Source: Saccharospirillum sp. (GTDB lineage: Bacteria > Pseudomonadota > Gammaproteobacteria > Pseudomonadales > Natronospirillaceae). From it: DNA of 64,000 nt. This document shows, piece by piece, positions 17,133-26,831 of this stretch. Below the pieces are notes generated by a model. The model was not told where the DNA came from. It saw only the letters and a list, made by a program, of their open reading frames with translations, and searched no databases. The position numbers and the translations under genes are program-made. Numbering within the stretch: position 1 is the first letter of the stretch; every line of letters starts with the position of its first letter. The DNA lies in NCBI GenBank assembly GCA_022565595.1, contig JAIUML010000022.1:1-64000 (forward strand). Direction: 5' to 3'.

Positions 17133-18302
17133 TCAGCTTATTGAACCAGGCTGCCCTGCAATTGCAGATCTAATCGTATCGTTAATAACGGCTGTTTTTT
17201 TGGCTTCATCGAGATGCTCCAAGGCAAACCGCTGGGCATTAGCTTCAATCTTAGAGCGATCTTTTTGGCGAGCGACCTTTACCATTAGCTGGGTTAAAGC
17301 CTCGTAGTCGTGCTCGTCATATAGATAGCCTGAAACTCCATCCTCAATGATGTCCATTATACCGCCATGCCTAGTGCCAAGTGGAGTAAGGCCTGCCGCC
17401 ATTGCTTCCATTAGTGAAACTGGTGTGCCTTCCTTGTCGCCAGACTCTGCAGTCACCGAGTTCATTACAAACAGTGAGGACTCCGCCACTATACCCAATG
17501 CGGCTTCGTGCTCTAAAGTCCCATAGAACGTTACCCGATCACTCAGTCCGGCATTATGAACTTTTTGTTCGCACTGTACTCGAAGCTCACCATCACCAAT
17601 TATGGCTAGCCTATAGCCCGACAACTGTTCTGCCGCTCGCGAAAAACACTCGATAACCCCTAGTGGGTCTTTCTTCGGTGTCAATCGCCCCAAATAGACG
17701 AATTGAGCTTTTCTCTGTGTACTTTTTGTTCTATCAACAATATCACGAGGGTTCGCCCCGCAACTGCTGTGTAAAATCTTGTGGATATTGCCGTATCGAT
17801 CAGCCAGGGCTTTTTGCATATCTTTGGATACTGCAATAATGGTACTAGCGTAGTCAAACATCTCGGCATAGCGTGACTGATAGGTTTCTATTATGTCGTA
17901 GCGGTACGCATCGTAACCATGAAAATGCACAATGAGTGGTAAATCCAGCACCTTGCAGCAGGCAAGTACACCTACACCGCTCATGCCATACTCACAAAAA
18001 ACAGCACCAACTTTATGCTGTCGGAACAGGCGAGCTAAAAGCGCATTATCTTGCTCAACGACGCTTTTCCCGGTCAACAGCCTGGCTGCTTTTCTAAAAC
18101 CTCGATGAAACACACTTTGACCTTGCAGGTCTCTACCGCTCTCGTATATTCGTCGTGAGCCTGGGTTGCCCACCAGGGTGATCACGTTGAATCGAGCACT
18201 GATGGCCTCAATATGTGAACGAATAAAGGTCGCTGAATTCGCGATCGTCCGTCCGTCAGAATTGACGACAATGGCTACAGTGGTATTTTGCGAGTCACGC
18301 AT
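17133..18302 (-). CDS. Glycosyltransferase family 4
   Basis: GT-B protein. The C-terminal domain begins at FVYLGRLTPKKDPLGVIECF, and the donor-binding EGTPVSLMEAMAAGLTPLGT carries the E-x7-E pattern typical of retaining GT4 enzymes. The ATG at 18302 (MRDSQNTT) lies inside the last codons of the upstream gene (ATGCGTGA), which suggests coupled translation. An ATG seven codons earlier is possible but overlaps further. The donor is unknown. Confidence 0.87.
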   Translation of the reverse strand: MRDSQNTTVAIVVNSDGRTIANSATFIRSHIEAISARFNVITLVGNPGSRRIYESGRDLQGQSVFHRGFRKAARLLTGKSVVEQDNALLARLFRQHKVGAVFCEYGMSGVGVLACCKVLDLPLIVHFHGYDAYRYDIIETYQSRYAEMFDYASTIIAVSKDMQKALADRYGNIHKILHSSCGANPRDIVDRTKSTQRKAQFVYLGRLTPKKDPLGVIECFSRAAEQLSGYRLAIIGDGELRVQCEQKVHNAGLSDRVTFYGTLEHEAALGIVAESSLFVMNSVTAESGDKEGTPVSLMEAMAAGLTPLGTRHGGIMDIIEDGVSGYLYDEHDYEALTQLMVKVARQKDRSKIEANAQRFALEHLDEAKKTAVINDTIRSAIAGQPGSIS

Positions 18303-19311
18303 CAATGGCATCCAGAAGTTCATTGCACATCGTTTGGTAGCTGTACTTTGATGCTACCAAGGAATAAGCCGCCTCTGTCATGTCTGAGATTTTCGGGGCT
18401 TGTTCCAATCGGTTGAGCGCATCTTTCAATGCCTCTGAATCACCGGCCGAAAAGTAGATTACATGGTCTTCTCCGGTAAAATACTCAGCCAGGCTTTCGT
18501 TGTGAGTGATGACTACCGGCACAAACTTCGCCATAGCCTCCATCGCTGCCCTTATACCACTGAGATGCGAAGTTCCACCTAATATCGGTATAACTGAAGC
18601 CTTGGCTTGGTCATAGAGTTCGCTAAGTTCGGTATAGCTTAATCCAGATCGTATCGTGATATTCTTACTTTTTTTTAGCTTTTCGTTCAGCATGTAATCT
18701 TGAGTTACTAGTACCAGAGATCTTTCGCTTCCATTGAAAGTATTCGCCAATACAAAAAAATCTCGACTTGGGTCACGGCCTATAGAAACATAAGTTCTGC
18801 GCTCTGCAACCGGCTTACTCTGTACCTCTGGCGATGTGCTAAAAAAGGTACTGTCGATACCGTAAGTAATAGCTCTGCCTTTCTGGGCTAATACGGGGTA
18901 CTGAACTTTCCATATCTTAAGTTGATTTTTGGAATAAAATATACAGCGATCAGCAATAGAGATACATAAGCGAAAATAGAGCTTCTTTAATGGATGATTA
19001 GGCAAGCGTTGAAAAGCATCATAGAAAACGACACGTTTGCCCATTAGGCGGCAAATAAATGGAACAATAAACCGGACATTTGTTGCGAAAAGAATTATGT
19101 GGGCCCATAGAAGATGTTTGACGTTTTCATTCATCTTGTCTATTTGCCTACGCTGGTCTGTACTCCGAAAGTGATTCAAGTACCGGACATTGGCTCCCTC
19201 AGAGCGCAGATGGTGATAACCAAGCAAGGACTCTTTTGGGGCCAAACCATTGTCGACATCCTTTAGCCTTGCCTCAGGGCACCTGACAAAAGAAAACAGT
19301 ATGTTTTTCAT
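18295..19311 (-). CDS. GT-B type glycosyltransferase
   Basis: A 338-residue protein with a weakly conserved N-terminal half (MKNILFSFVRCPEARL) and a recognisable C-terminal Rossmann half: RTYVSIGRDPSRDFFVL near residue 172, then YDQAKASVIPIL and HLSGIRAAMEAMAKFVPVVIT, the nucleotide-sugar site. Similarity is to GT-B enzymes in general, so the exact family is uncertain. It lies one base from the upstream gene and overlaps the downstream one, in the middle of the leftward glycosyltransferase operon. Confidence 0.75.
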   Translation of the reverse strand: MKNILFSFVRCPEARLKDVDNGLAPKESLLGYHHLRSEGANVRYLNHFRSTDQRRQIDKMNENVKHLLWAHIILFATNVRFIVPFICRLMGKRVVFYDAFQRLPNHPLKKLYFRLCISIADRCIFYSKNQLKIWKVQYPVLAQKGRAITYGIDSTFFSTSPEVQSKPVAERRTYVSIGRDPSRDFFVLANTFNGSERSLVLVTQDYMLNEKLKKSKNITIRSGLSYTELSELYDQAKASVIPILGGTSHLSGIRAAMEAMAKFVPVVITHNESLAEYFTGEDHVIYFSAGDSEALKDALNRLEQAPKISDMTEAAYSLVASKYSYQTMCNELLDAIDA

Positions 19312-19312
19312 A

Positions 19313-20446
19313 TTATATCCCTACTTTCTGCAATGCATTACTGAACTCGCTATCCGTTGTTTTCATAGTGTAGTATTCAAGAACCGTTTTCTTTGCTGTT
19401 TCGCCCATACACTCTCGCATTTCCCGGTCTTCCAGTATTAGGTTGAGCTTGTCTGTCGCATCCTCCAGATCATTATTCCGGTATATCAACCCATTCGAAC
19501 CGCTAATAATTGCCTGGCAGACTGAGGGTACATCTGGAACGAGTACGGGCAGACCAGACCACATAAACTCGATTATTGAAAGCGAAAAACCTTCACCCCT
19601 TGAGCAATGAAAAGCGAGGTCACACTGTTGCAGTATATCTTTTACATCCGACCTGAATCCAAGAAAATGAATCCTGTCTTTACAGGCTTGCTTACTAGTC
19701 AGCGTTTTTAACTCGGCCTCATAAGGCCCATCACCAATAATTAACATGTGGGTGTCACTTTGCTTATCTGCCTGATTGGTTGCAAAAACGTTGATAGCAA
19801 ATTGTACATTTTTGTATTCATGCAATCGGCTAGAACAGACCACCAAGGCAGCTGAACTGTCTATGTTGAGCGACTGCCTTATATTCTCTCCCTGCTTTCG
19901 GCCGGTTGCATATTGCTCAACAGGCAAGCCATTTTGTACACTAACACACTTCTCTGACGGTATTCTTCCATTGCGAATTGATCGCTCTCTCATCAAGGGT
20001 GATACATTAATGAATAGATCTACGGTAAAGAAAGGTAATCGATTCCTCAGGCTTTTAATAACTCCTTTTAATCCGACTATAGGTGGCCGATCACCCGGAG
20101 TGTGGTCGTGAACAATGATCGTTTTTACTCCGTAGAATCGAAGTAAAAGGTAAAAAGCACTAAAGTATGATCTATCGGAAAAATACACAGTCTGAATTTT
20201 ATGCTTCTTTATAAAATTCAACACTGCTTTCATATCCGCATTATTCCAGGTAGCAAAGTTTAACTCTATAACATTAATACCTGCATCGAGCAGTGATTGA
20301 CTCACGGCCGTAACTTTTGGATAAGCAAGGTAAGCTTGGCTTGATTCAGGTAATCGTTCAGATAGAGTTCGCCAAAAATGCTCCATAAGCCACCAGGCGT
20401 AACCAGTATCAGAAGAATAATTGGATACCATAACAATATTGGCCAT
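19313..20446 (-). CDS. Glycosyltransferase family 4
   Basis: GT-B enzyme of 377 residues. SAALVVCSSRLHEYKNVQFAI marks the start of the C-terminal domain, followed by LIIGDGPYEAEL, HFLGFRSDVKDIL and CSRGEGFSLSIIEFMWSGLPVLVPD, which has the E-x7-E donor motif. Its start shares a base with the previous stop (TAATG), so it is coupled to the gene at 20446-21573. The substrate is unknown. Confidence 0.9.
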   Translation of the reverse strand: MANIVMVSNYSSDTGYAWWLMEHFWRTLSERLPESSQAYLAYPKVTAVSQSLLDAGINVIELNFATWNNADMKAVLNFIKKHKIQTVYFSDRSYFSAFYLLLRFYGVKTIIVHDHTPGDRPPIVGLKGVIKSLRNRLPFFTVDLFINVSPLMRERSIRNGRIPSEKCVSVQNGLPVEQYATGRKQGENIRQSLNIDSSAALVVCSSRLHEYKNVQFAINVFATNQADKQSDTHMLIIGDGPYEAELKTLTSKQACKDRIHFLGFRSDVKDILQQCDLAFHCSRGEGFSLSIIEFMWSGLPVLVPDVPSVCQAIISGSNGLIYRNNDLEDATDKLNLILEDREMRECMGETAKKTVLEYYTMKTTDSEFSNALQKVGI

Positions 20447-21573
20447 TACCGCCTCACAACATCTTTGAATATAGACAATGTCTTTTTGACATTACTAGAC
20501 CAATTCATTTCTTCCTTCACAACTCGATAGGCGTTCTCTTCCAGTCGATGTTGCAGCATCGGGTCATTCTTTATAGCGAGGATATTGGTCAGAATAGCTC
20601 TGGGGTCATTATTGCTAAGTAAGGTAATTTCTTTTCCTGTGAACAGTTCTCTCATCTGGCCCAGGTTTGAGGTTAGGGTTGCTTTACCTAGAGAGAAGTA
20701 TTCATAAAGTTTCATGGGTGAATTGTGCAAGCCCCAAGGTGACCAAAAGAACTCCGGGTACAGCGCCACACAAAGGTCGGCTTGCCGTATGTTTGCTAGA
20801 AGTTCGTTATAGGGTTTGCCGACCTCTACAGAAACGTTGCTTCTGTCTGCAATGCTTTCTGGGTGATTCGGGACAAAAAACTGAAAAGCGATGTCGCAAC
20901 CCTCCGCTTCTGCCATGCGGGTGACTTCGTTCAAATACTGAATGCCCTGCCAGGGGTACAGTGAAGATCCGGAATACAGCACAGTGAACTGCTTATTGGG
21001 TGTCTTTTCAGGCAGGCTCTCTGGTGGTATCACCTTGCCACCATTGGGTATGGTTACTGCTTTCCTGGCGGCCAGTTGCTGCGTGACGTATTGTTTCAGC
21101 GCATCTGTGACGCAAATATGGGCCGCAACCTTTTTAGACAGTGCCTTGCGACACTTTTCCTCCCTGTATATGCCCGGCAACTTACGAGTAGCATGTATTC
21201 GCCGCTTTATACGTTTTAATAATGACTCAGGCGTTAAATCGACCTGCCCCCCCAGCCAGGAGTAAGCAAGGGTTTCATTAAAGGGCGCGTTAACTTCCCA
21301 TACGACGGGAGCATCACTGCTGAGTGTGGCATGTTCGAAAATTGAGCCACGTACGGGTCTGGCATCTATTCGTATGTAGAGCACATCGATGCCGCTCATG
21401 AATTGCGTTAACTCATGCTCTCGATAGTTCTCAACGCCTTCCATGCTGGGGTCATTCAGCACTCGAACGGTGTGTCCTGCATGCAAAAAACCACTAACAA
21501 GCTCAAATGCGTGCCGCTGGTTACCACCCTTGGGTGGGTTGATGTTTAAGTCGTATATGTAGGCGATGATCAT
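20446..21573 (-). CDS. Glycosyltransferase family 4-like
   Basis: Opens MIIAYIYDLNINPPKGGNQRHAFELVSGF, the GT-B acceptor domain with the GGNQRH-type glycine loop. The C-terminal part has FTVLYSGSSLYPWQGIQYL and NSPMKLYEYFSLGKATLTSN, the donor side of GT4-like proteins. At 375 residues it has a normal length. It overlaps the next gene by one base and lies six bases after the upstream gene. Donor and acceptor are not predictable. Confidence 0.85.
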   Translation of the reverse strand: MIIAYIYDLNINPPKGGNQRHAFELVSGFLHAGHTVRVLNDPSMEGVENYREHELTQFMSGIDVLYIRIDARPVRGSIFEHATLSSDAPVVWEVNAPFNETLAYSWLGGQVDLTPESLLKRIKRRIHATRKLPGIYREEKCRKALSKKVAAHICVTDALKQYVTQQLAARKAVTIPNGGKVIPPESLPEKTPNKQFTVLYSGSSLYPWQGIQYLNEVTRMAEAEGCDIAFQFFVPNHPESIADRSNVSVEVGKPYNELLANIRQADLCVALYPEFFWSPWGLHNSPMKLYEYFSLGKATLTSNLGQMRELFTGKEITLLSNNDPRAILTNILAIKNDPMLQHRLEENAYRVVKEEMNWSSNVKKTLSIFKDVVRR

Positions 21574-21579
21574 AGTACG

Positions 21580-22677
21580 TTATTCGTCCATGTAGAACTT
21601 GAGTGTTTTGGAAGCACATCGCTCTATAGTGTAGACATCATGCAACAGTGCTGGTGATTGAGCACTCCAAATAGCATTTGCCAATACCTCGGGGGTGTTT
21701 GGGCTGTAGGGTGTTATTCCGTGTAACCTGGCAACAGAGGTTAACCCACCTGTATCGTGCAGCACCAGCTTTCGGTTCATGGAAATCGCTTCCAGCACTG
21801 TCATGGGCGTGCCTTCATGCTCTGAGCACAGTATCACGACGTCTACACTAGCCATGAATGCCGGTATGTCCGACCGGTGACCATGAAAAGTAACCCGATC
21901 TTCAATAGACAATTCTGCTGCCAGTTGCTGGAGATTACTCAGCAAGGGCCCGTCTCCAACGATATGAAAATGGTAAGGCTCGTCGGAACCCTCGATAACA
22001 CTGGGTATGGCTCGTAAAAATATATCGACCCGTTTGACTGGCACAAGTCGCCCAATAAAGCCGACATGAATGCCTGGAGGGTGAGGGTGTGTCGTCGAAC
22101 CGATGGCGGCTTGATGCACTATGGATTGCTGGTCGACGCCGTTTTCGATGACAGACACCCGATTTCCCGGGTTTTGAGCGGCAATGGTTGGCTGTAGTTC
22201 ACTGGAAACGGATATGATTTTGGTGTTATTCAGCTTGGTGAGCAGCCTTTCCAGGCCTTGTAGTAGGCGGCTCTTTAAGCTTTCGGCGTGCTCTCGGGCA
22301 CCGTGTACAGTTTTAATGTACCTGGGGGCGGACCTTAGTCTGGCCAACCTTCCGGCCAGGCTTCCGAGAATGTTCTCTTTTATTCTATGGGTGTGAATGA
22401 CATTTGGCTGAGTTTGGCGAAACACTGCAATCAACTGACGCAGCAACATAGGTGCACCCAGTTGGGTTTCGTCCAGTACTCTTGTTTCTATGCCGGCTTC
22501 GGTTAGCTTATCCGCTAATGCCCCGTGGTTCAGCACGACTGCATAGACTTGGCATTGTGTCGCGAGTTGCCTGAGAAGGTTGTAGGTTTGCACTTCAGCA
22601 CCCGCCCACAGGTCGCCAGAAACAACATGTACCACTTTAAGCTGAGTGCTTGCTTCATCCATTGAACCTGATTCCAT
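21580..22677 (-). CDS. Glycosyltransferase family 4
   Basis: First gene of the leftward run. VVHVVSGDLWAGAEVQTYNLL near the N-terminus and HTHRIKENILGSLAGRLA are typical GT4 acceptor-domain blocks. HVGFIGRLVPVKRVDIFL and CSEHEGTPMTVLEAISMNRKLVLHD give the donor domain with E-x7-E. A second ATG five codons in, with AGG just upstream, may be the true start. Its promoter should lie in the 350-base gap to the right. Confidence 0.88.
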   Translation of the reverse strand: MESGSMDEASTQLKVVHVVSGDLWAGAEVQTYNLLRQLATQCQVYAVVLNHGALADKLTEAGIETRVLDETQLGAPMLLRQLIAVFRQTQPNVIHTHRIKENILGSLAGRLARLRSAPRYIKTVHGAREHAESLKSRLLQGLERLLTKLNNTKIISVSSELQPTIAAQNPGNRVSVIENGVDQQSIVHQAAIGSTTHPHPPGIHVGFIGRLVPVKRVDIFLRAIPSVIEGSDEPYHFHIVGDGPLLSNLQQLAAELSIEDRVTFHGHRSDIPAFMASVDVVILCSEHEGTPMTVLEAISMNRKLVLHDTGGLTSVARLHGITPYSPNTPEVLANAIWSAQSPALLHDVYTIERCASKTLKFYMDE

Positions 22678-23027
22678 TAAACGCTTTTAATAACAGGGAG
22701 ACTGGGGCTAGTGAACGAAATTGCTTACCTTCTTTTCGCGGTGATGTTATTTGCTCTTGGGTTCGATGTAAATAGAAGTACCGACTGGAATGAGTCAGCG
22801 ATATTGATTAAAACTATTAAAGGAGCAAACTCGATACTATTTTAAAATGACAGATCACTATAAACACTCAGCCAAAAAGCTTTTTACCTGCAGGTGCTGT
22901 GCTTTTCATCTTAAATGGAGCTACGTGCCAACAATGCAATACAGCGTTGATCCGTGTACACTTTTTTACCTTGCTTGCTGGCCATATTTATTGCATTTTG
23001 TACCTTTAGAAGGAGCTTCAAGAGTCT
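22678..23027. promoter_or_regulatory. Divergent intergenic region between two polysaccharide operons
   Basis: This 350-base AT-rich gap should hold promoters for both the leftward glycosyltransferase run and the rightward 23028-25288 pair. I see no convincing -35/-10 pair. A TGG...TTGC pattern near 22979-22995 has spacing one base too long for sigma-54. A possible small reading frame is listed separately. Confidence 0.35.
22711..22845 (+). CDS. Possible small membrane peptide or gene remnant (44 residues)
   Basis: A GTG-started frame preceded by GGGAG and GGGG sequences encodes MNEIAYLLFAVMLFALGFDV and a polar tail, with one hydrophobic stretch that could span a membrane. It could be a real small protein, the remnant of a larger membrane gene, or chance. 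I recognise no family, and the GTG start makes it weaker. Confidence 0.18.
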   Translation: MNEIAYLLFAVMLFALGFDVNRSTDWNESAILIKTIKGANSILF

Positions 23028-24161
23028 ATGCTTTTACTTTTCTGGTGCCTGTTAATCGCTTCATTTTATAGCTATTTTTTCTATCCCGCCGTCCTGGTGC
23101 TGCTTAATCGTGGAAAAGTGCCAGCTAAATCGCTTAGTGATGAAAAACAGCTTCACTACTCGTTGATCGTCACAGCCTACAATGAAAAAGACAGAATCAG
23201 AGATAAAATAGATAACTTACTCGCCCTGGACTTCGACCCCCAACGGCTTGAACTCATTGTGGCTTCTGATAGCAGTGACGATGGTACCGATGACATTGTG
23301 CGTGAGTACGAGCAAAAAGGTGTACGTCTGGTCAGGGCGAAAGACAGACTTGGTAAAGAGAATGCTCAACTAACGGCCATTCAGGAAGCAACTGGTGATA
23401 TTTTGGTCTTTTCAGATGTCGCTACCATCATGGAATCGGAAGCAATAACCTTGTTGGACACCTATTTTCAAGATGCCACAGTGGGTGCCGTCTCCAGTGA
23501 AGATCGATTCATCGGTAAAGATGGCACCGTCGCCGGCGAAGGCGCTTACGTCAAATACGAGATGTGGCTTCGCAAGCAGGAAAGCCAGCTTGCGGGCCTG
23601 GTGGGGCTCAGCGGCTCCTTTTTTGCGGCTCGCAAGGAGGTGTGTGAGGATTGGGATATTCACTCCCCGTCGGATTTTAATACGGCCCTTAATTGTGCGC
23701 GGCTCGGTTTACGCTCTGTTTCCGCGCCGGATGTGCTGGGCTTCTATCCGGATTTGAAAGACCCTTCCAAGGAGTATGCGCGTAAGGTGCGTACTGTATT
23801 GCGCGGTATGACTGGCCTGTCTCGTCATCTCGATGTACTTAACCCGCGTCGTTTTGGTTTTTTTGCCGTTCAGGTGTTTAGCCATAAGTTGATGCGCTGG
23901 GGGGTGCCCTGGTTCCTGCTGGCATTGCTGGTGGTTTCTGTTTTGGTCGCGCATAAGGGCTGGTTTTATCAGTTGGCTTTGCTTGGGCAAATTGTCTTTT
24001 ATTTATTGGCGTTGTTAGCGCACATCAATGCCAGAATCAGGGCTTTTGGGCCGGTACGGCTGATCTACTTTTTTGTTCAGGTAAATATTGCCCTGATGGA
24101 TTCGGCCATGAAGTTCTTCTCCGGCCAGCGGATGACGACCTGGAAGCCCTCTGCCCGATGA
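23028..24161 (+). CDS. Membrane glycosyltransferase family 2
   Basis: An N-terminal hydrophobic segment (residues 1-25, with YSYFFYPAVLVLL) precedes a GT2 core: YSLIVTAYNEKDRIRDKI, VASDSSDDGTDDIV, then DILVFSDVATIM as the acidic metal site. Two or three C-terminal hydrophobic segments follow after residue 285. The layout matches processive or membrane-bound GT2 enzymes of exopolysaccharide loci. An AGAAGGAG ribosome site lies about ten bases before the start. It overlaps the next gene by four bases (ATGA). Confidence 0.87.
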   Translation: MLLLFWCLLIASFYSYFFYPAVLVLLNRGKVPAKSLSDEKQLHYSLIVTAYNEKDRIRDKIDNLLALDFDPQRLELIVASDSSDDGTDDIVREYEQKGVRLVRAKDRLGKENAQLTAIQEATGDILVFSDVATIMESEAITLLDTYFQDATVGAVSSEDRFIGKDGTVAGEGAYVKYEMWLRKQESQLAGLVGLSGSFFAARKEVCEDWDIHSPSDFNTALNCARLGLRSVSAPDVLGFYPDLKDPSKEYARKVRTVLRGMTGLSRHLDVLNPRRFGFFAVQVFSHKLMRWGVPWFLLALLVVSVLVAHKGWFYQLALLGQIVFYLLALLAHINARIRAFGPVRLIYFFVQVNIALMDSAMKFFSGQRMTTWKPSAR

Positions 24162-25288
24162 CGTTCCGTGCTCTGCCACCGGCTGGTCAGCCTATCGATG
24201 TTTGGCAGCGCCAGCCGCCCGCTTTGGATTTACCTGGGTACCGTCTTGTTTGGGTGAGTTCCGGTACCGCTGCCCTGGCATACAGCCTGTTGCATCGGCG
24301 GCTACTTTACCCTGAAATCACGTCGCCCCAGGTTATTGTGCCGGCCTATTGCTGCCCGGATTTGTTGGCGGCGGCTCAATATGCTGGCTATGAGACGGTG
24401 GTCGTGGATATTCAGGCTGATGACACGGGCTTTAACCTGGCTGACTTACACACTGCCTTGAACGACCGCACTCTGGCGGTGATTGCCATTAACTTTATGG
24501 GCATTGCTGAACGGCTGGCGGAAATCCGGTCTCTGATTTCTGGGTATGAGCGGGTTGCTCTGGTGGAGGATAATGCCCAATGGTTCCCGATGGAGCCCAG
24601 GGAGCACGGCCTTGAGGGGGACTACGTTACCTTCTCCTTTGGCCGGGGTAAGGCGATTGGTTTGTTGGGGGGTGGTTTGGTGGCTTTGCGTGATGGCCTG
24701 CCGGAGGTCGCGGGTTTCGCTATAGAAGCGGCCAGCGCTGCCCGGGCTTGGCCCGTTAAGGCCTGGCTTGTGAATCAGCTATCTCGGCCACGGTTATTTT
24801 ATGCGCTGACCCGGTTGCCTATGCTGAAGCTGGGTGAGACCCGGTATCACGCGCTGGAGGCTATTGGTGCCATGCCTGAGCGTATACTTGAGGCTTTTGA
24901 AGCCAATTACGCTCTTTACCGCGCTCGGCCCGCTGTTGTTGAGGGTTTTTTTGATGCGTTGTTCGAAGGCTCTGCCTCCAATGCGCTTGCGCCGCTGAAG
25001 AGCAAGCGGCGGCGGAATTTGTTGCGTTACCCTGTCCTTTGCCGAACATCAGAGCAGCGGGATGCGCTGTTGGGGATCTTGACCCAAGCCGGCATGGGTG
25101 CCACTGGGCTTTACCAGAAGCCGCTGGCTCGTGTTGATGGGGTAGCTGGGTTAACGAAGGTGGTTGTGCCGGAAGAGACGCCTGGTGCCGATGCCTTTGC
25201 GAGCCGCTTGCTTACTTTGCCTGTGCACAGTGGCGTTAGCCAGAGCGACATGGATGTCATCGCTGGCATTCTGTCAGATAAAGGTTAA
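24158..25288 (+). CDS. DegT/DnrJ/EryC1/StrS family aminotransferase
   Basis: PLP-dependent sugar-aminotransferase fold. VWVSSGTAALAYSL near residue 30 binds the cofactor phosphate, VIVPAYCCPDLLAAAQYAGYE gives the typical strand, VALVEDNAQ holds the ring-contacting Asp, and FSFGRGKAIGLLGGG near residue 165 carries the Schiff-base Lys. Members usually aminate keto-sugars for amino-sugar residues, although some relatives lack that activity. The start overlaps the GT2 stop. It converges on the epsI-like gene after 35 bases. Confidence 0.82.
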   Translation: MTFRALPPAGQPIDVWQRQPPALDLPGYRLVWVSSGTAALAYSLLHRRLLYPEITSPQVIVPAYCCPDLLAAAQYAGYETVVVDIQADDTGFNLADLHTALNDRTLAVIAINFMGIAERLAEIRSLISGYERVALVEDNAQWFPMEPREHGLEGDYVTFSFGRGKAIGLLGGGLVALRDGLPEVAGFAIEAASAARAWPVKAWLVNQLSRPRLFYALTRLPMLKLGETRYHALEAIGAMPERILEAFEANYALYRARPAVVEGFFDALFEGSASNALAPLKSKRRRNLLRYPVLCRTSEQRDALLGILTQAGMGATGLYQKPLARVDGVAGLTKVVVPEETPGADAFASRLLTLPVHSGVSQSDMDVIAGILSDKG

Positions 25289-25323
25289 ACACTTTGGCCA
25301 TCCTTGAAACTGAAGTAGCGCTT

Positions 25324-25923
25324 TCAGCTCGAACCCTCAGCTAATAACTGCTCGATCTGCTGGCTCTCCCGCTCACAATCCGCTTGCTGGCAGCGGCTTT
25401 GCCAGATCGTGAGCGTGAAGACTTGAGCGCCTCTGAAGGCGGCGGGTATCTGGTATAACTTGGCCTTGGCGTAGCTGTCTGTTTGGGTGGTGCCTACCTG
25501 AAACTGGTGGTACGAAACAAAGTTATGAGGGCTGAACTTCCGTCGTAACTGGGTGCGAACATAGGGCTGGCCCGCTATGGTCCGGGTTTCCTGGCGGGTT
25601 TGGGTATAGTTGTCCAGGTCAAAGAGTCTGGGGATGTAGGGCACCAGGCCTTCGTTGCTCTCCGCCAGAGTGTTGATGTAGCGGCTCTGGTACAGGCCCT
25701 GCGGTAGGGCCTGGTGGTAAACCTGCATGGCGGTGCGGTTCAGCCGCATTGGCAACATCTGGGGGAGGGCTATTTGTTCTTCCGCCTGGCCAGGCGTGTA
25801 AGCCAACGCCATGGTTGCTGGTGGGCTAATGGCATTGAGGATCTGATTCATTAATAGCGGGGTCAGTAGCACCAGTAGCGCTATGGGCATCCAGAGTTTT
25901 TGGTGGAATTTTGCCTGCTTCAT
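25324..25923 (-). CDS. Exosortase-associated EpsI-like protein (DUF3485-like)
   Basis: The start at 25923 (MKQAKFHQKLWM) overlaps the exosortase stop by four bases and leads directly into a single membrane segment. The rest is a roughly 170-residue extracytoplasmic domain without known catalytic motifs. Proteins of this type follow, or are fused to, exosortases in many EPS loci and are needed for polysaccharide production in some bacteria. Their exact role is unknown. The call rests on position, topology and general resemblance. Confidence 0.7.
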   Translation of the reverse strand: MKQAKFHQKLWMPIALLVLLTPLLMNQILNAISPPATMALAYTPGQAEEQIALPQMLPMRLNRTAMQVYHQALPQGLYQSRYINTLAESNEGLVPYIPRLFDLDNYTQTRQETRTIAGQPYVRTQLRRKFSPHNFVSYHQFQVGTTQTDSYAKAKLYQIPAAFRGAQVFTLTIWQSRCQQADCERESQQIEQLLAEGSS

Positions 25924-26792
25924 GATGCTGCCTGCTTTTTGCCGTGGGGCGCAAAGAACATGGCCGGCAGCATAATCGCGCCGAACAGTACCCAACCAAA
26001 CAGTTCGTGCTCATGAACCAGTGAGCTCTGCATCTCTGAATAGTAGCCTACCAAGATGAGTATAAAGATACGGATCCAGTTCATGATCAACGCCAATGCA
26101 ACGGCAACGGTTAGCGTAAGCAGCATGGCAGGTAATTTGTAGTTCAGGTTCATGCTTAGCATCCAGCCCAGCGCAATGGCGACCACGAAATACCTTAACC
26201 CGGAACAGCCATCGGCAATCAACATGATGCCGAAGGGGAGTGTGATGCTGTTGCCATCAATAAGGGCTGGTATGGAGAGCTGGCTGACCGCAGAACCGAC
26301 GATCTCACTGGCCAACCACAAGAGAATGCCATTAAGTGAACCCCAGGCCTGGAGTGCGAACACCAGCAAGCCGCTGGTTTGCAGTAACTTCAGCCAGGAA
26401 GCCTCGGGGAAGAACACCATTAACAAACCCAGCAATAGGCCCACCAAAGCCAATTGAGTAATGGCGTCCATGGCGACGCGCTGACTTAACGCTGCCAATA
26501 CGGCAAATGCCAGCACCAGAGTAATACCAGAGTAGATTTTAGCCAGGCTGGGTTGGTTACGATTGTTGGTGAGTGCAAGCGCAAAAATGGCATATAGAGT
26601 CGCGGCTGCGATCAACAGGCCATGGCCCAGAGCCTGATCCCACCTGGTCCATTCCTGCAGAAGGTTGGCCCAGGTTGGCCAGAATGGCAGTACCATCGCC
26701 AGCACCAACACCAGTGCTTTCAGCAGCGACTGCGGTGCTACCTTGTGGTTCATGCCTGTAAGGGCTCCCTGTCCGGGCTGAAGGATCGACAT
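25920..26792 (-). CDS. xrt: Exosortase (PEP-CTERM processing membrane protease/transpeptidase)
   Basis: A 290-residue polytopic protein with the exosortase triad: Cys196 in ADGCSGLRY, Arg241 in NWIRIFILI and His262 in EHELFGW. GHGLL near residue 57 matches the usual N-terminal block. Exosortases are believed to cut PEP-CTERM tails at the inner membrane, as sortases do in Gram-positive bacteria. Two substrates are encoded at 29367 and 30750. It is in one operon with the UDP-sugar genes upstream and the EpsI-like gene downstream. The ATG at 26792 has GGAG eight bases upstream. I cannot assign the exosortase subtype with confidence. Confidence 0.9.
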   Translation of the reverse strand: MSILQPGQGALTGMNHKVAPQSLLKALVLVLAMVLPFWPTWANLLQEWTRWDQALGHGLLIAAATLYAIFALALTNNRNQPSLAKIYSGITLVLAFAVLAALSQRVAMDAITQLALVGLLLGLLMVFFPEASWLKLLQTSGLLVFALQAWGSLNGILLWLASEIVGSAVSQLSIPALIDGNSITLPFGIMLIADGCSGLRYFVVAIALGWMLSMNLNYKLPAMLLTLTVAVALALIMNWIRIFILILVGYYSEMQSSLVHEHELFGWVLFGAIMLPAMFFAPHGKKQAAS

Positions 26793-26831
26793 GCTTAACG
26801 CTCCATATCCCTATGTGGGCTGACTGCCACC

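Noticed and set aside
22977-22999. Sigma-54-like pattern (TGGCCATATTTATTGCA) before the GT2 gene at 23028
   Set aside because: The GG and GC elements are one base too far apart for a -24/-12 promoter, and the -24 half is poor.
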